A program made the translations under genes and the position numbers. Below the pieces are notes generated by a model. That model had not been told where the DNA came from. It worked only from the letters and a program-made list of their open reading frames with translations, and searched no databases. Below are positions 47,434 through 56,190 of a DNA stretch of 64,000 nucleotides, one piece after another (position 1 is the stretch's first letter; each line of letters begins with the position of its first letter). Source of the stretch: Nitrososphaeraceae archaeon. Its GTDB lineage: Archaea > Thermoproteota > Nitrososphaeria > Nitrososphaerales > Nitrososphaeraceae. The DNA lies in contig WHTU01000004.1 of assembly GCA_009377575.1 (NCBI GenBank), positions 48,090 to 112,089 on the forward strand. The letters are read 5' to 3'.

Positions 47434-48984
47434 ATGAAGCACATTCGGCAGAGAATACTCCAGAGAAAAGTACTACTGTTAAAGCTAGTCATTCCAACTG
47501 TTTCACTTACAATTATTTCACTTGGAATGGTATTTTCACTTCCTTCTCCTCCCTTTTCAACTGCAGGTCAACATCCTTCTCTCACAGGAGATCACAGAGG
47601 GACTATTAGGGTAGACCTTTTTGCAGAAGGACTATCTTATCCTACAAGTATGGCTTTTGTTGATAATGTTACCCTTTTTGTGCTAGAGAAAGATATTGGC
47701 AGTATCAGAAAAATAACTGATGGAATACTGGAGAAAGAACCAGTGTTAAAGCTGAATGTTGACAGCACCGCTGAGCGTGGTTTGCTTGGTATAGCTGTCT
47801 TGAGGGAAGACAAACAAGAGATGGGAGATATTAATGCTATTTTGGGAGGTGATTACGAACCCTCAAGGACAAGCTTATCATCAAATATAACATCGCCGTC
47901 ATCATCACCATCATCATCGATATCTTCGTATTGCAATTGTTCTATATTTATCTATTTTACTCAAAAAAGTGAAGATACGAAGACAACTAGAATAGTAATA
48001 AACAGTCCCAGCACCAATCATAATAATAATATCAATAGTAGTAATAATAATAGTAGTCTGAGAAATGTGATATACAAATATGACTGGGATGGGAAATCTA
48101 TCACTAATCCCCAGCTTTTATTAGATCTTCCTGCAGAACCCGGGCCATATCATAATGGGGGGAAAATGAAAATTGGTCCAGATAATCAGCTCTATGCTGT
48201 GATAGGCGATCTGACTAGCCCAAATAGTATTCTGCAGAACCATCCTCAACAGATAACAAATAATAACAATCAGACTCTTGCAGTAATAAGCGATACGTCA
48301 GTTATAGTACTCGTTGATCCGTATGATGGTCTGCCATCAAAGGACAATCCATTTCTGAACTATTCTGAAAATAATACGGCGATGGCAGGCGGAGGGGAAG
48401 GAGAAGGAGCAAGCTTTGACTATTATTATGCATACGGTATCAGAAATAGCTTTGGCTTAGCATTTGATCCTCTTACAAAGAAATTATGGGATAGTGAAAA
48501 TGGTGAAGATGAATATGATGAAATTAACATAGTTAATCCTGGATTTAATAGTGGATGGCACAAAATTATGGGTCCAACATATAGAGATGCCAATTTTAGT
48601 GAGTCTGAACTGGCGATGTTCAAGGGGGCGCATTATTCAGATCCTGTATTTAGTTGGAAAAACTCAATAGGAGTGACTGATATAGAATTTTTTAATTCAT
48701 CTAAGTTAGGTACTGAGTATACAAATAATCTATTTGCTGGTGATATTAATAATGGCAATCTTTACTTTTTTAAAGTAAACGATGATCGGACCGGCCTTAA
48801 CTTTGAGGACGTTCCAGGTATTGCAAACGATCTGATAGCAGATAACCAAGGGGAGGTTGATGCGGTAGTACTAGGTACAGGCTTTGGTGGAATCACTGAT
48901 ATAGAGACAGGTCCTGATGGAAATTTGTATATCCTATCGTACCAGGATGGTCGGATATATAGGCTAACCAATCCCAATAAGTAA
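47434..48984 (+). CDS. Exported PQQ-type sugar dehydrogenase (GDH-B/sorbosone family)
   Basis: 516 residues. An N-terminal signal anchor precedes the six-bladed propeller: LSYPTSMAFVDNVTLFVLEK, ERGLLGIAV, GPYHNGGKMKIGPDNQLYA, YGIRNSFGLAFDPLTKKLWDSENG and GFGGITDIETGPDGNLYIL. The HNGGxxxxGPD block holds the catalytic His of soluble glucose dehydrogenases. It may oxidise a sugar outside the cell; cofactor use is inferred. Two Ser/Asn-rich inserts near residues 150-165 and 195-210 are low-complexity additions. Confidence 0.82.
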   Translation: MKHIRQRILQRKVLLLKLVIPTVSLTIISLGMVFSLPSPPFSTAGQHPSLTGDHRGTIRVDLFAEGLSYPTSMAFVDNVTLFVLEKDIGSIRKITDGILEKEPVLKLNVDSTAERGLLGIAVLREDKQEMGDINAILGGDYEPSRTSLSSNITSPSSSPSSSISSYCNCSIFIYFTQKSEDTKTTRIVINSPSTNHNNNINSSNNNSSLRNVIYKYDWDGKSITNPQLLLDLPAEPGPYHNGGKMKIGPDNQLYAVIGDLTSPNSILQNHPQQITNNNNQTLAVISDTSVIVLVDPYDGLPSKDNPFLNYSENNTAMAGGGEGEGASFDYYYAYGIRNSFGLAFDPLTKKLWDSENGEDEYDEINIVNPGFNSGWHKIMGPTYRDANFSESELAMFKGAHYSDPVFSWKNSIGVTDIEFFNSSKLGTEYTNNLFAGDINNGNLYFFKVNDDRTGLNFEDVPGIANDLIADNQGEVDAVVLGTGFGGITDIETGPDGNLYILSYQDGRIYRLTNPNK

Positions 48985-49137
48985 TGATATCTATTCACAG
49001 ACACAGACAATTCATTTTTATTCTATAGTTCATCAATATACGGCGCTAGCTTGTACTGTGATTATTTCAGATTACTTTACTTAGACAATTATAAGTACTA
49101 GAGAAATACTTGTAATGAGATTTTTTGATGTAACGGA

Positions 49138-49803
49138 ATGAAATTGGTTATGCGGTTAGACAAAAAAGTTAGGTGTTTTACAAACAATTCTAGTATTAAT
49201 GCAATGAAGAAAGCAGTTGTTATAAATCGCCCCTTGATAATGATGGTTATAATTGTGGCTGGATTTCTACTACTAATTGTAAATTCTTTAGATTATTCAG
49301 CACTAGGTCTAATAGACGGAACAGATAATGATGATGTTTTGATCGCCAACATGTCCATTTTCTCATCTCGGAGCAGCACCAATAATTTCTCTTCATTAAA
49401 TACGGAAGGCCGATCAGGCTTAATAGATACAACGAATATTAACGATAACGCTATAAACGATAGAAATAGGGATAGCCTTGATAATGATTCTGACAGAGGT
49501 GTGTTTATGTACGGGAATTATGGCAATGATGAAATCCACGGAACAGACAAAAGCGATCACCTTAGAGGTGGTCCAGGTAATGATACTATTTACGGTTATG
49601 GAGGTGGAGATTACATCGAGGGTGGAAACGGCAATGATACATTGTACGGTGGCGATGGAGATGATGTCCTAGTTGGTGGTCCTGGGTCAGACTATTTTGA
49701 TTGCGGGGAAGGATATGATATTGTTGAAGACTTTCATCCAGAAGAAGGGGATATTGCCATGTCTAATTGTGAAGAATTGTTAGATGAAGTCTATAACCGA
49801 TAG
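49138..49803 (+). CDS. Exported RTX-like calcium-binding protein
   Basis: 221 residues. An N-terminal membrane/signal segment (PLIMMVIIVAGFLLLIVNSL) is followed by a disordered stretch and then hemolysin-type nonapeptide repeats: GNDEIHGTDKSDHLRGGPGN, GGGDYIEGGNGNDTLYGGDG, then DDVLVGGPGSDYFDCGEG. These GGxGxDxLx units form a Ca2+-filled beta roll. No catalytic domain is attached. It follows the sugar dehydrogenase on the same strand, 150 bp apart. Confidence 0.85.
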   Translation: MKLVMRLDKKVRCFTNNSSINAMKKAVVINRPLIMMVIIVAGFLLLIVNSLDYSALGLIDGTDNDDVLIANMSIFSSRSSTNNFSSLNTEGRSGLIDTTNINDNAINDRNRDSLDNDSDRGVFMYGNYGNDEIHGTDKSDHLRGGPGNDTIYGYGGGDYIEGGNGNDTLYGGDGDDVLVGGPGSDYFDCGEGYDIVEDFHPEEGDIAMSNCEELLDEVYNR

Positions 49804-50524
49804 CCTTCTGCATATGTCTGTAGAACCCTAACTTATCAACATTTGATTAGCTAGAATTCTAGCTTAACTCTTAATTTTTGAACTCTACCTATAGCTGTTT
49901 AGTTGCTGAAGGTTCATGTTAAGCTTCGAAAAATGTGCTAATTGTTGTTTATAACTGATGAATACTACTCTTGTTTAGTGTAAAAGATTGGACACAGCAT
50001 AAATACTTAGTTATCTTCGTAGAGCATGAAATGATCATTACAAAATATAAGACTAGCCAATTATGTTTTCGTTGTATACTTTTTTCTCATTTGTCAGTGG
50101 TAAAGTATTTTCAAGCAGGAAATGACGCTTACTGACCCACAGAGCCTAACAAAGTGACGCAGTGTAAACAATAAGATTATCCGTATGGGATGACAAGAAT
50201 ACCTGGCAGAAGTAGCTGCTTCTGCTGGCTTACCCGTATCTGACGAAGGAGCTTCAGCGAAGTGTTTGTCTGGAGAACAAGTAGTAGCTGGAGCCACCTG
50301 ATTGAGAGTACTTTCAGAGCACTTTGTGGGTTTCAATTCGTGGAAAGTAAGAATGTGGAATGATGATATAAGAGCGGCTCATTCACACCCGAAGCTATAT
50401 GTATGCCAGCACTACCTTGACTCCTTATATTGTTGAAATAAGTCATCGTTACAACCTCACCGAACAAATTAATTTGTTACCCGAATTCTAATCTTGGAAA
50501 GAACTGGATTATCTATTTCTCTAT
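49804..50524. other. Intergenic, with a degenerate copy of the 52283-52531 gene's 3' end
   Basis: About 720 bases. At 50224-50260 the plus strand encodes GLPVSDEGAS, matching GLAVSDEGASG at the end of the small secreted protein at 52283-52531. It is a decayed duplicate. The rest shows nothing. Confidence 0.5.
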
Positions 50525-52201
50525 TTAGTATGCCAAGCCGGTGGGTATATCTCTAAAGAGTAACGGTTCACTCAAAACATCTCGGTCACCAGCAAAGTAC
50601 CCTTGAGGTCCTGCATCACAAACCGTGTCAGGTGTAGAGCTTGAATCTAATATCATATTTCTAATTTCCTGCGGGGTGCTATCTGGATTCTCTATCTTGA
50701 ATAAAGCGGCCGCTCCAGTAACATGTGGAGCTGCCATACTGGTCCCTGAGTCTACTCCGTATCCGGTTCCATTTAGTGTAGACAGTATGCCCACACCGGG
50801 AGCAGCAATCTGGACTGGTGGGCCGAAATTACTAAAGTAGGCAAAAGTATCATCATTCATCGGCTCGCCTGCGACATCCTCTGGTACGCCTGGACCAATT
50901 CCTCCACACACACCATCAGTATCAGCTATTGCAGAAACAGTGATTACGTTTGGATTATTTGCAGGTGTAGTATTTGAAGCATCTTCACCATAGTTGCCTG
51001 CTGCGGCAACAACCGTTAAACCAGCTTTCACTGCTTCATCTATAACTTTGTTAAGGGAAGGAGAGTTTGGATTCTCAAGACTTAAGTTAATTACATCTAT
51101 CTCGTCTGCATGCTGGATAGCATATTCTATTCCTTCTATCTGGTCCAAGATATCGCATTCACCTAACTCATCGCAGACTTTTAAAGCCCATAATCTTGCT
51201 CCTGGCGCAATACCCACAATACCCATATCGTTATCTTTGGCGGCTGCGACTCCTGCTACGTGAGAGCCGTGACCCATATCATCATCTCCATTTACTGCAC
51301 CATTCACAAAAGTAACATTTCTATAGACATTTAGATCTGGATGGGATAAACTTATTCCTGTATCTATTACAGCGATGTCTACATTTGCACCGTCTGGACC
51401 TGACTGGACATTTACTTCTTCTGGACTAGATATCGTACTCGTACTCCCCTCATCGCCAGTAGAACGCTCGACTGAACTTGTAACGCTGCTGCCACCAACG
51501 GGCATCGTCCTTTGGACACTGTACGGCAATATCTGGTCCCAGGTGTACGTCTCAGGATCATCTGAGCTAGCAGTAGTCACATGACCACTACGCACAACGA
51601 TTTCTTCAGTGCCAAATAACCCGGCAAACTCTCCGAGTTCATCACGGGTAACTCCAACTGGTAATACAATCGCTTTGAATCCGTCAGTATCTATAATTTG
51701 TTTGACTTGTAATCCCAGCATATCTGATATTTGCTTGCTAATTGCATTAATATCTCCTTCAACAATTAGTGGGTACACCCGACTTTGTTTTTCTACTGGC
51801 AGCGGCTTAAATTCTCTTTGAAATATTTCTTTTTCTATAATTTTGATTAATGGTTGACATTCCTCTATTAAGCAGAAATCAATCAAGGATACCTGATCAA
51901 GAACCATGGGATCTGGATCTGGATCTGGATCTGGATCTGGATCTGGATCTGGATCTGGATCTGGATCTGGATCTGGGTCTGGGTCTGGATCTGGATCTGG
52001 ATCTGGATCTGGGTCTGGGTCTGGGTCTGGATCTGGGTCTGGGTCTGGGTCTGGACCACCTCCTCCATTATTTCCGCCCCCATCATCATTGCCAACACCT
52101 TCGTCGTTAGACGCTGAAGCCCAAACTCGAGGGAAAATCATAGAGTTATTCGAAAAAAAAGAAGAAAAGAGAGCAAAGCACAGAAATAATGACATGATCA
52201 A
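50525..52201 (-). CDS. Secreted S8 subtilisin-like protease with Asp-Pro linker
   Basis: 558 residues. Signal peptide (SLFLCFALFSSFFSNNS), a short Gly/Asn-rich stretch, then about 25 Asp-Pro dipeptides (about residues 49-98), an I9-like propeptide (about 110-215), and the S8 domain. The catalytic triad is Asp in IAVIDTGISLSHPDLN (near 280), His in GHGSHVAGVAAA (near 312), and Ser in GTSMAAPHVTGAAAL (near 487), with the oxyanion Asn in AAAGNYG. All are intact, so an active exported protease is likely. Placing a (DP)n spacer before the propeptide is unusual. Confidence 0.9.
   Translation of the reverse strand: MIMSLFLCFALFSSFFSNNSMIFPRVWASASNDEGVGNDDGGGNNGGGGPDPDPDPDPDPDPDPDPDPDPDPDPDPDPDPDPDPDPDPDPDPDPDPDPMVLDQVSLIDFCLIEECQPLIKIIEKEIFQREFKPLPVEKQSRVYPLIVEGDINAISKQISDMLGLQVKQIIDTDGFKAIVLPVGVTRDELGEFAGLFGTEEIVVRSGHVTTASSDDPETYTWDQILPYSVQRTMPVGGSSVTSSVERSTGDEGSTSTISSPEEVNVQSGPDGANVDIAVIDTGISLSHPDLNVYRNVTFVNGAVNGDDDMGHGSHVAGVAAAKDNDMGIVGIAPGARLWALKVCDELGECDILDQIEGIEYAIQHADEIDVINLSLENPNSPSLNKVIDEAVKAGLTVVAAAGNYGEDASNTTPANNPNVITVSAIADTDGVCGGIGPGVPEDVAGEPMNDDTFAYFSNFGPPVQIAAPGVGILSTLNGTGYGVDSGTSMAAPHVTGAAALFKIENPDSTPQEIRNMILDSSSTPDTVCDAGPQGYFAGDRDVLSEPLLFRDIPTGLAY
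51909..52053. repeat. Hexanucleotide repeat (GGATCT/GGGTCT)n
   Basis: About 24 tandem copies of GGATCT, with GGGTCT variants, inside the protease gene. On the coding strand each unit is AGATCC or AGACCC and the reading frame gives Asp-Pro. Both codons for Pro differ only at the third base, so the protein repeat is cleaner than the DNA repeat. Length changes by multiples of six would keep the frame. Confidence 0.95.
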
Positions 52202-52250
52202 TCGTTTGGGTATGTTGGGAATGGACGTAACTGTTATACAAAATACGATC

Positions 52251-52260
52251 TTTTTAAATA
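52251..52260 (+). promoter_or_regulatory. TATA-like box for the 52283 gene
   Basis: TTTTTAAATA is centred about 28 bases upstream of the ATG at 52283, again predicting a leaderless mRNA. It lies in the 80-bp divergent gap with the protease gene. Confidence 0.5.
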
Positions 52261-52282
52261 TAACTGCAACTATGTTGTATTA

Positions 52283-52531
52283 ATGTACTTGGTACTTGCT
52301 ATAATTGTTACAGCTGTACTTAGTCTAGCAGCGGGGTATAGTGTGGAACAAGCGTACGGTCAGACAAATATGACTGACATGACAGGCGAGAATATGACGG
52401 GAACAAATACGACTACTAGTAGCAATATGACAGGAACAGAAGACGACAATGCTACTAAGGGAAGTGTGTCTGGTGGCCTTGCAGTATCTGACGAAGGGGC
52501 TTCGGGACCGAAGAAGCCAGTAAAGAAGTAA
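52283..52531 (+). CDS. Small secreted Asn/Thr-rich protein
   Basis: 82 residues. A signal peptide (LVLAIIVTAVLSLAAGYSVEQAYG) precedes a low-complexity chain of NMTG/NMTD units, which are potential N-glycosylation sites (Asn-x-Thr), ending GLAVSDEGASGPKKPVKK. A decayed copy of that end is at 50224-50260. It is divergent from the protease. Function unknown. Confidence 0.6.
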   Translation: MYLVLAIIVTAVLSLAAGYSVEQAYGQTNMTDMTGENMTGTNTTTSSNMTGTEDDNATKGSVSGGLAVSDEGASGPKKPVKK

Positions 52532-53144
52532 ATCAAGGTAGAAGATATCTATCGTTTATGGGAGTCACTGGAAGCAGTTATAAAGTATTTAAAGAAAGTT
52601 GATCCAGAAGCCGTACAAACAGCAATCGAAGCATACCGCTGTTTTGAACCATATGGAGAAAGCGTTGAAGATTATGCTAGAGCAATTGCCTTTGTTCCCG
52701 ATTCCTGTGAAGATGAGGTCATTGAGATGTTAATAGATTTGCACAGCAAAGCCGGTCAGTACGGAAGTAATGGTCCGGCAAAAAAGGAATCATACTTTGA
52801 TGCAGAACAAAATGCAATAGTTACAAGAAACGCAGAATTATACTATTGAAAAAATGATACAAGGTGGTACTGCTACATGGAACATACGCGATACACACAT
52901 GATGGATACTCTTACACGCCTAATGGAATTCCAAGGTAAAGATTCAGCAAAATCAATAATTTGGGCTCATAATACACACATAGGCGATGATAAGTATACT
53001 GATATGGCTTAGGCTGTTCTTACGGATAGATATGACACATTTGTTTATTTAGATAAGTCAAATGCAATACATCCACTTCATATGCCTGCAGAAGCAGGGG
53101 AAGATAAAGAAGACCTTCCAGAGACTTTCCCTACAGGATTATGA
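52532..53144 (+). pseudogene. Erythromycin-esterase-family pseudogene
   Basis: The frame begins right after the preceding stop, without a start codon: YRLWESLEAVIKYLKKVDPE, YRCFEPYGESVEDYARAI, then NAELYY and TGA at 52847. A shift then gives GGTATWNIRDTHMMDTLTRL, IIWAHNTHIGDDKYTDMA, a TAG at 53010, and DRYDTFVYLDKSNAIHPLHM to 53144. The WNIRDxxM and WAHNxHxGD blocks are diagnostic of the erythromycin esterase (EreA-like) superfamily. The N-terminal half and the catalytic core between are lost. Confidence 0.85.
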
Positions 53145-53346
53145 CAGCCCGCATTTATTTGGTGATTAGAAAACATCTCTTTTTCTCAAAAAGAACAATT
53201 AACCGGTGAGGAGAGTAATGAAAGCGGAGTTGGAACATGCTCTTTTCTAATCAATTAATTCATTGGTTTCAAATAGGATATAGAGTAATATACAGATTTA
53301 GAACAGTTAAATCTGATACAGTCCAATTATTAGCTATAAGATTAAA

Positions 53347-53514
53347 TTGAAAATAGACGATACTGCTAGGAAAATACAATTTGCTGATAGTATTTGTACA
53401 TGTAAATCTTGTAATCATGCAATTGCGTTAGACTGTTTAGATGCTAATTGCACCTGTTGCAAAGAAAGTGATCATTCTATGATTTTAGATGGGATGGAAG
53501 GATTTTCTACATAA
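53347..53514 (+). CDS. Cys-rich miniprotein (CxCxxCNH family)
   Basis: 55 residues from TTG at 53347. The core is ICTCKSCNHAIALDCLDAN then CTCCKESDH, with eight Cys and two conserved His. The protein at 62714-62836 has the same spacing (CxCxxCNH-x6-C-x4-CxCCxxSDH). It probably binds one or two zinc ions. I know no name for the family. Confidence 0.65.
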   Translation: MKIDDTARKIQFADSICTCKSCNHAIALDCLDANCTCCKESDHSMILDGMEGFST

Positions 53515-53839
53515 CTAAACAATTTACAGAGAAATTCTATTTAAATTCCTGACAATAATTTTGAATCACTCTGAGTTTATAATGCTAAATGTAGTCTAAT
53601 ACATTATCTTACATCAAAATTATCGGATAATAAAAATGTAAATCCTTAAGATTCTAATTAAGAGGAAAGTTATATACTTATCAATCTGTGGCATATTGCA
53701 TCGAAATTTATAAGTTAAGCTCAAGCTTATCATAGATCTAAGATCGTATCTACGGGCATAATCATGATTTGTAAGAGAGAATTAGCTGTAAACAGATCGG
53801 TATTATATAAAATGTAGCGCAATAAAATTAGAATATATA
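53515..53839. other. Intergenic, nothing identified
   Basis: About 325 very AT-rich bases ahead of the flavoprotein gene. No gene or defined structure. Confidence 0.45.
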
Positions 53840-55387
53840 TTGAATAAAAATGATGATAATCATGTAAATAACAGCAAATTTGATCTGGTTATCATAGGCA
53901 CTGGTGCGGCAGCTTCAACTGTGGCACATGAATGTGCTTCACAAGGCTGGAAAGTTACATTAATAGATTCAAGGCCTTTTGGTGGCACGTGTGCTTTAAG
54001 AGGTTGTGATCCAAAAAAGGTGCTAGTAGCAGCAGAAGAGACTATGGATTGGAATACAAGAATGAAAGGTAAAGGTATTTCTCATGATGCCAATGGTATT
54101 CATATTGATTGGCCTGAACTAATGAAATTTAAGCGGACATTTACCCGACCAGTTCCAAAAAATAGAGAAGAAGCATTTGCAAAAGCTGGCATAAAGCCTT
54201 TTCATGGCACAGCTCAATTCATAGAGAAGAGCAAGCTAATGATAATAGATAGCAATACTTATGACGAAGAAAAACTTACAACAATAAATTCAGCAACTAC
54301 AACTACAGCTATCCAAGGAAATAAAGATGTGGAGGATTGGATCATCGAAGGAAAATATTTTGTTATTGCTACTGGCGCAAAACCTCGGCCACTGGGTATT
54401 GAAGGGGAAGAGAAATACGTAACAACCAGTGATCAGTTTCTTGAACTAGACCAAATACCAAAAGAAATTGTATTTATAGGTGGTGGCTATATTTCATTTG
54501 AATTAGCGCATATCGCTGCTCATGCTGGTTGTAAAGCTACAATTTTGCATCGCAGTAACAAGGTACTTTATCCTCATTTCGATCCTGATCTTGTTAAGGG
54601 GTTAATTGTAAAGTCCAGAGAATTAGGGATTGATATACTGCTTGGGAAGGAAGTAACGAAAATCTCTAAAAAAGAAGATACTTCGAATAAATTAATAGTA
54701 TATTCAAAATCTAGCGCAGACTACGACGTTGGCGTTGAAAATCGGCTATCAAGTATTGAAACTGATATGGTAGTTCATGGGGCCGGAAGAATTCCTAATA
54801 TTGATAATCTAAATCTATCAGCAGCAGATATTGAATACGATAATAGACATGGTATCAAAGTTAATGAATATCTTCAAAGTATCTCCAATCCTAATGTTTA
54901 TGCCGCCGGTGATGCCACATTGAACCTTGGTGGATCTCCATTGACTCCAGTAGCAATATATGAAGGGCAAATTGTTTCACATAATTTGTTAAGTAATGGT
55001 GATAAGAATAACAGTAGTAGCAGCAAGATCAAGCCCAATTACTCTGGGATACCCAGTGTTATATTTACAATCCCTACCTTATGCTCAGTCGGCATACAGG
55101 AACTTGAAGCAAAAGAGAAAGGAATAAGGCTCAAAGTTAAGCATCAATATACTTCCTCATGGTTCTCATCTCGTAGAATAGGAGAAAATCATTCCTCTTT
55201 CAAGATTTTATTAGATGAAAATGAAAATACAATTTTGGGAGCTCATTTACTGGGTCATAGTTCTGAAGAAGTGATTAATATATTTGCACTAGCAATTAGA
55301 TTAAACATACCCTTAAGAAAACTCAAGGAAAGCGCAACGTTATTTGCTTATCCTACAAATGCATCAGATATAGTATCAATGTTATGA
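53840..55387 (+). CDS. Class I pyridine nucleotide-disulfide oxidoreductase
   Basis: 515 residues. It shows an FAD-binding loop (IIGTGAAASTVAHECASQG), the redox-active CxxxxC (FGGTCALRGCDPKKVL), an NAD(P)-binding loop (EIVFIGGGYISFELA), and the second FAD block VYAAGDAT. This is the glutathione/mercuric-reductase fold. In the C-terminal interface the usual HPT...E pair reads AYPTNASDI, so the catalytic His is replaced by Tyr, as in some mercuric-reductase-like members. No MerR or other mer gene is nearby. The substrate is unknown. TTG start. Confidence 0.85.
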   Translation: MNKNDDNHVNNSKFDLVIIGTGAAASTVAHECASQGWKVTLIDSRPFGGTCALRGCDPKKVLVAAEETMDWNTRMKGKGISHDANGIHIDWPELMKFKRTFTRPVPKNREEAFAKAGIKPFHGTAQFIEKSKLMIIDSNTYDEEKLTTINSATTTTAIQGNKDVEDWIIEGKYFVIATGAKPRPLGIEGEEKYVTTSDQFLELDQIPKEIVFIGGGYISFELAHIAAHAGCKATILHRSNKVLYPHFDPDLVKGLIVKSRELGIDILLGKEVTKISKKEDTSNKLIVYSKSSADYDVGVENRLSSIETDMVVHGAGRIPNIDNLNLSAADIEYDNRHGIKVNEYLQSISNPNVYAAGDATLNLGGSPLTPVAIYEGQIVSHNLLSNGDKNNSSSSKIKPNYSGIPSVIFTIPTLCSVGIQELEAKEKGIRLKVKHQYTSSWFSSRRIGENHSSFKILLDENENTILGAHLLGHSSEEVINIFALAIRLNIPLRKLKESATLFAYPTNASDIVSML

Positions 55388-55590
55388 GATCCTAGCACCG
55401 CACCACATTATAAACAGGAAAGAAATGAATTACCTTTACATAGGTACGAGAATAAGGTTTAAGGGTTCATACAAGGAATGGACTTAACACTAAGTTAAAT
55501 GTAGATCCCTATGCCGAATTGGAACAACAACATCAAAACATCCTTAAAATATGATGATAATTTAATAGTGGGCAGATATGAGTTCTTTTA

Positions 55591-55962
55591 TTGGGAAGTA
55601 ATACGAAATTCAATGATAATCAGCAAGGACAATTACAATTATTTTCATGTTTGAAATCCGCCTCCACAATATTGATGGTAAGTTTAGTTTTTGTATGCGT
55701 CCTAAATTACTGTAATCTACTAAGTAATAATGGTGTTTATGTATTTGCTAAAGCTTTAGAATATAATATGTATGAAGAACCAGAAGAGGAAAGTGAGCAT
55801 TTTTCATATTACAGCAGTAGCAGCGTTTTTAGTAACCTAAGCAGAGGTCTGCCGGTAGATGCAGAAGTACCTAACACAGAAACAGAAACCTTGAATGAAC
55901 AAGAGAGGGAAGAGAGACAAAATTTCAATACTAATGGGAAAAATCAAGAACAACAACCTTAG
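55591..55962 (+). CDS. Exported or membrane-anchored hypothetical protein
   Basis: 123 residues from TTG at 55591. A hydrophobic segment (STILMVSLVFVCVLNYCNLL) serves as signal or anchor. The outer part is acidic, Ser- and Glu-rich and probably disordered (YEEPEEESEHFSYYSSSS). It is followed by an A-rich run. No family recognised. Confidence 0.5.
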   Translation: MGSNTKFNDNQQGQLQLFSCLKSASTILMVSLVFVCVLNYCNLLSNNGVYVFAKALEYNMYEEPEEESEHFSYYSSSSVFSNLSRGLPVDAEVPNTETETLNEQEREERQNFNTNGKNQEQQP

Positions 55963-56190
55963 GCTAGAAAAATCAAAAAAAATAAAAAAAAATAATAGAT
56001 TGCAGATATTTAATAATAGAAATTTATATATAGATGAAAAGAATCATGAGGCATCGCTAATATACTGACTGTCTGAATTTGTCTATCAATAAACTCCATG
56101 TAATAATTGACACAAGGCTTAGTTTGTATATTATTTAACGAAAGACTAAATTTTTATAAACTATTCCAGCCGTACTAGAGATGATTTTTC

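Noticed and set aside
50094..50336. 80-codon minus-strand frame
   Set aside because: It lies opposite a decayed plus-strand copy of the 52283-52531 gene's end, so it is most likely a shadow.
53840..55387. Firm call as mercuric reductase
   Set aside because: The C-terminal Cys pair of MerA and any mer neighbours are absent, so only the superfamily is named.
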